Source: a virus. Taken from it: DNA of 21,408 nucleotides. Made by a program: the position numbers and the translations under genes. Positions 20,532 through 21,408 of the stretch are shown piece after piece. The stretch's first letter is position 1; each line of letters begins with the position of its first letter. Under the pieces are notes generated by a model. That model was not told the DNA's origin and searched no databases. It saw only the letters and a list, made by a program, of their open reading frames with translations. Where the stretch lies: positions 1-21,408 of IMG/VR virus record IMGVR_UViG_3300012920_000337, one strand, 5' to 3'.

Positions 20532-20918
20532 TCAACACCTGTATTTTGTCCTTTTTGGCAAGGCATCTAAAGTTGTAAAACTAAAGATAAACGGTGTTTG
20601 ACCATCTGTTAAGACCCATTCTTTTTCTTCCACAAAAGACCAATTCTTAAAATCAAGAATCGCTTCTTTTCCGTGTGTTGTGAATAAATCTTCAACAGAA
20701 ACAAACACTTGCCCTGCGTAGTCAATCCGAGTTTGTCCCTCGGCATAAATGTAGCCCTTCCGACCCGTCGCAAGGATATGACGGGGTGGGTAAAAATCGG
20801 GCTTCACAACTGCTAAACCGTTAAGCAGTATTGCGTTTTTGGCGTATCGCCAGCCCTTCAAATCAAGCATTAATTTGAGGGCATCTTCGTGAATAAAATT
20901 GAGTAAATCGGCTTCCAT
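20532..20918 (-). CDS. Unknown protein, first gene of the RNR transcription unit
   Basis: A 128-residue protein, not recognised. It is largely beta-like with aromatic content (KPDFYPPRHILATGRKGYIY, then RIDYAGQVFVSVEDLF), starting with an acidic helix (MEADLLNFIHEDALKLMLDL). I place the start at the ATG at 20918 (a GTG precedes it by one codon). No proper SD is present: GAGTG abuts the ATG. This contrasts with nearly every other gene here and fits a leaderless mRNA from the TATA-like element about 25 bases upstream. Its stop is three bases before the RNR start, so it is co-transcribed with RNR. Its bases look more GC-rich than the neighbours. Confidence 0.65.
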   Translation of the reverse strand: MEADLLNFIHEDALKLMLDLKGWRYAKNAILLNGLAVVKPDFYPPRHILATGRKGYIYAEGQTRIDYAGQVFVSVEDLFTTHGKEAILDFKNWSFVEEKEWVLTDGQTPFIFSFTTLDALPKRTKYRC

Positions 20919-20923
20919 CACTC

Positions 20924-20966
20924 AAAAAAGGGGAAGCCGCCAGTTAATATAACTAGCGACTCCCCC
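20924..20966 (-). terminator. Strong terminator-like hairpin with T-run, containing a TATA-like loop
   Basis: On the minus strand a 16-bp stem (GGGGGAGTCGCTAGTT pairing with AACTGGCGGCTTCCCC, including three G-T wobbles) with the 5-base loop ATATT is followed immediately by TTTTTT. This is a textbook intrinsic terminator shape and would end the transcript of the 68-residue gene. The apex also reads TTATATTAA, a possible TATA box for the gene starting at 20918. So the element may be terminator, promoter or both. Confidence 0.7.
20943..20951 (-). promoter_or_regulatory. Possible TATA box for the 20918 gene
   Basis: TTATATTAA at the hairpin apex lies about 25-30 bases before the start codon at 20918, the distance at which archaeal transcription begins. 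The gene has no normal SD, consistent with a leaderless message. It overlaps the terminator-like hairpin, so its use is uncertain. Confidence 0.35.
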
Positions 20967-20976
20967 GATTGTGGGC

Positions 20977-20988
20977 GATTGAGAACAG
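20977..20988. repeat. Inverted-repeat copy 1 (GATTGAGAACAG), downstream of the 68-residue gene
   Basis: GATTGAGAACAG on the plus strand here is the reverse complement of the copy at 21235-21246, giving a perfect 12-bp inverted repeat that brackets the 68-residue gene. Similarity continues imperfectly (AAAGG against GAAAG). It may be a protein-binding site pair or form a long-range RNA stem. Confidence 0.6.
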
Positions 20989-20991
20989 AAA

Positions 20992-21012
20992 GGAATTACT
21001 TTCAGTAATTCC
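20992..21012 (-). terminator. Perfect 9-bp hairpin at the stop codon of the 68-residue gene
   Basis: GGAATTACT and AGTAATTCC pair with a 3-base loop; the TGA stop lies at the apex. Minus-strand sequence after it is TTTCTG, only a short T-run. It may stabilise the 3' end, slow termination of translation, or help end transcription together with the stronger hairpin 26 bases downstream. Confidence 0.5.
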
Positions 21013-21208
21013 CTCCAACAATTGCGGGGGTCAAGTCCACCGATTGAACGGTGTCCCAGTTGATTCCTGCAATACTTTCTCTAGCAACCATTTCTCCATC
21101 AATAAAAACCCAATGGGTCGGATGGTCGCCAATTTGCTCAATCACTTCAGATGAAGCGAGCATTAAATCTGTATGGCCTGTTTCATTCAAAATTCGTAGT
21201 CTAATCAT
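21002..21208 (-). CDS. Candidate ubiquitin-like modifier protein ending in Gly-Gly-Asn-Tyr
   Basis: A 68-residue protein starting at the ATG at 21208 (GGAG eight bases upstream; an in-frame extension to 21244 would read through the leader). Its pattern follows a beta-grasp: strand MIRLRILNETG, strand TDLMLASSE, helix VIEQIG, strand HWVFIDGEMV, then a turn and final strand QSVDLTPAIVGG. The length and the strand-turn-strand-helix-strand order match ubiquitin (76 residues). The C-terminus is VGG followed by two residues (NY), like precursor modifiers that a protease trims to expose Gly-Gly. A JAMM protease and an E1-like enzyme are encoded downstream. It has its own promoter and is flanked by hairpins. 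No sequence-level match can be tested here; the fold is inferred from pattern. MoaD/ThiS-type sulfur carriers share this fold and are the alternative. Confidence 0.5.
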   Translation of the reverse strand: MIRLRILNETGHTDLMLASSEVIEQIGDHPTHWVFIDGEMVARESIAGINWDTVQSVDLTPAIVGGNY

Positions 21209-21234
21209 TGTATCAACTCCTGTTGTATTCTTTC

Positions 21235-21246
21235 CTGTTCTCAATC
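21235..21246. repeat. Inverted-repeat copy 2, between TATA box and start of the 68-residue gene
   Basis: CTGTTCTCAATC on the plus strand, reverse complement of the copy at 20977-20988. It lies between the TATA box (21248-21255) and the expected transcription start, the classic place for a repressor operator in archaea. Confidence 0.6.
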
Positions 21247-21247
21247 A

Positions 21248-21255
21248 TATATAAA
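21248..21255 (-). promoter_or_regulatory. Archaeal TATA box for the ubiquitin-like gene
   Basis: Minus-strand TTTATATA matches the archaeal TATA-box consensus and lies about 40 bases before the ATG at 21208. This predicts a transcription start near 21225 and a leader of about 17 bases that would still contain the GGAG. A GC-rich stretch (AAGCCC) precedes it. It is the clearest promoter in the window. Confidence 0.6.
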
Positions 21256-21263
21256 GGGCTTCA

Positions 21264-21407
21264 TCATTCGGGGTGGACTCCACCCTGCTGTTTCTTGGCC
21301 TTTAATTTGCTAATTAATTCACTTGCCTCCATTTTGGTTTTCACCTTCTCATCGTATCCAAGGTCTTTTAGATACTTGAGTTGTTTTTCCGTGGGTTTTA
21401 CTTCCTT
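21264..21407 (-). CDS. C-terminal fragment of an unknown gene (partial at right edge)
   Basis: The last 47 codons of a gene entering from the right. The peptide contains PTEKQLKYLKDLGYDEKVK, then a segment TKMEASELISKLKAKKQ. This T-x-K-Q-x-x-Y-L-x-x-L-G...E-A-S-x-L-I pattern recurs as a small helical module at the C-terminus of many phage and bacterial proteins; its function is not known to me. The tail QQGGVHPE is encoded over a palindrome (21271-21285). The stop is nine bases before the TATA box of the next gene. Confidence 0.6.
   Translation of the reverse strand, partial: KEVKPTEKQLKYLKDLGYDEKVKTKMEASELISKLKAKKQQGGVHPE
21271..21285 (-). terminator. GC-rich hairpin at the end of the upstream gene
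   Basis: GGGTGG and CCACCC pair around a 3-base loop, six GC-rich base pairs, within the last codons of the partial gene. No T-run follows on the minus strand, so termination is doubtful. It separates that gene from the promoter at 21248. Confidence 0.35.
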
Positions 21408-21408
21408 A

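Noticed and set aside
20808-20832. Inverted repeat ACTGCT...AGCAGT inside the 128-residue gene
   Set aside because: Only six paired bases, within coding sequence, no T-run; probably chance.
21209-21244. Longer form of the modifier protein starting at 21244
   Set aside because: It would include the inverted repeat and lies upstream of the expected transcription start; the ATG at 21208 has GGAG eight bases before it.
21264-21407. QQGGVHPE end of the partial gene as a second Gly-Gly modifier
   Set aside because: The preceding residues form a charged helical module, not a beta-grasp, and the GG codons lie within a palindrome.
1-21408. tRNA genes, CRISPR arrays, IS elements, integrase or att sites
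   Set aside because: None seen: no cloverleaf with CCA-proximal consensus, no regularly spaced repeats, no transposase or integrase motifs.

Overview
The window looks like part of the genome of a double-stranded DNA virus of an archaeon, most plausibly a mesophilic, probably marine host. The archaeal signal is a viral transcription factor B, an RFC-type clamp loader, an ATP-dependent DNA ligase and an archaeal-type TATA box. The viral signal is the density: about 35 genes, all on the minus strand, abutting or overlapping by a few bases (mostly ATGA junctions), many of them tiny or unrecognised, with no ribosomal or housekeeping metabolic genes. The gene set resembles the replication region described for magroviruses of Marine Group II (Poseidoniales) archaea, but that placement is an inference. 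The sequence is AT-rich, translation relies on strong Shine-Dalgarno (SD) sites, and all three stop codons are used.

Layout in the direction of transcription (right to left). 21408-21264: C-terminal end of an upstream gene. 21255-20922: the regulatory hub, with a TATA box, a 12-bp inverted repeat flanking a 68-residue gene, a stop-codon hairpin and a 16-bp terminator-like hairpin. The 68-residue protein looks like a ubiquitin-like modifier ending in Gly-Gly plus two residues. 20918-15515: an unknown gene, a compact class II ribonucleotide reductase, small zinc proteins, a large unknown protein, TFB and a MazG-like pyrophosphohydrolase. 15512-12796: a multi-zinc protein, a small E1/ThiF-like enzyme, a triple Myb/SANT-like protein and a JAMM (JAB/MPN+) isopeptidase. 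12796-10622: a basic protein, a miniature GroES-like co-chaperonin, a tiny zinc protein and a group I chaperonin (GroEL). 10619-8547: small genes including a PC4-like protein. 8659-5130: DNA ligase, unknown genes, a histone-fold protein and a LAGLIDADG-like protein. 5130-1: an RFC-large-like ATPase with a C-terminal clamp-binding motif, a winged-helix-like protein, RFC small subunit, single-strand-binding protein, RecA/Sak4-like ATPase, and the start of a possible sliding clamp.

The genes form three functional groups. One is a DNA replication and repair set: two-part clamp loader, possible clamp, SSB, RecA-like ATPase, ligase, and RNR plus MazG for nucleotide supply. The second is a transcription and chromatin set: TFB, PC4-like, histone-fold and triple Myb-like proteins. 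The third is a protein-handling set: GroES/GroEL plus a candidate ubiquitin-like pathway of modifier, E1 and JAMM protease. The last set is the most unexpected content. No E2 or E3 was recognised, so it may act without an E2 or borrow one.

A recurring oddity is that the SD of the next gene is often written inside the end of the previous one (GGAGGAAGAAGAATGA and variants), so many proteins end in runs of glutamate. I saw no tRNA, rRNA, CRISPR array, insertion sequence or transposase. No intergenic stretch longer than 300 bases exists.
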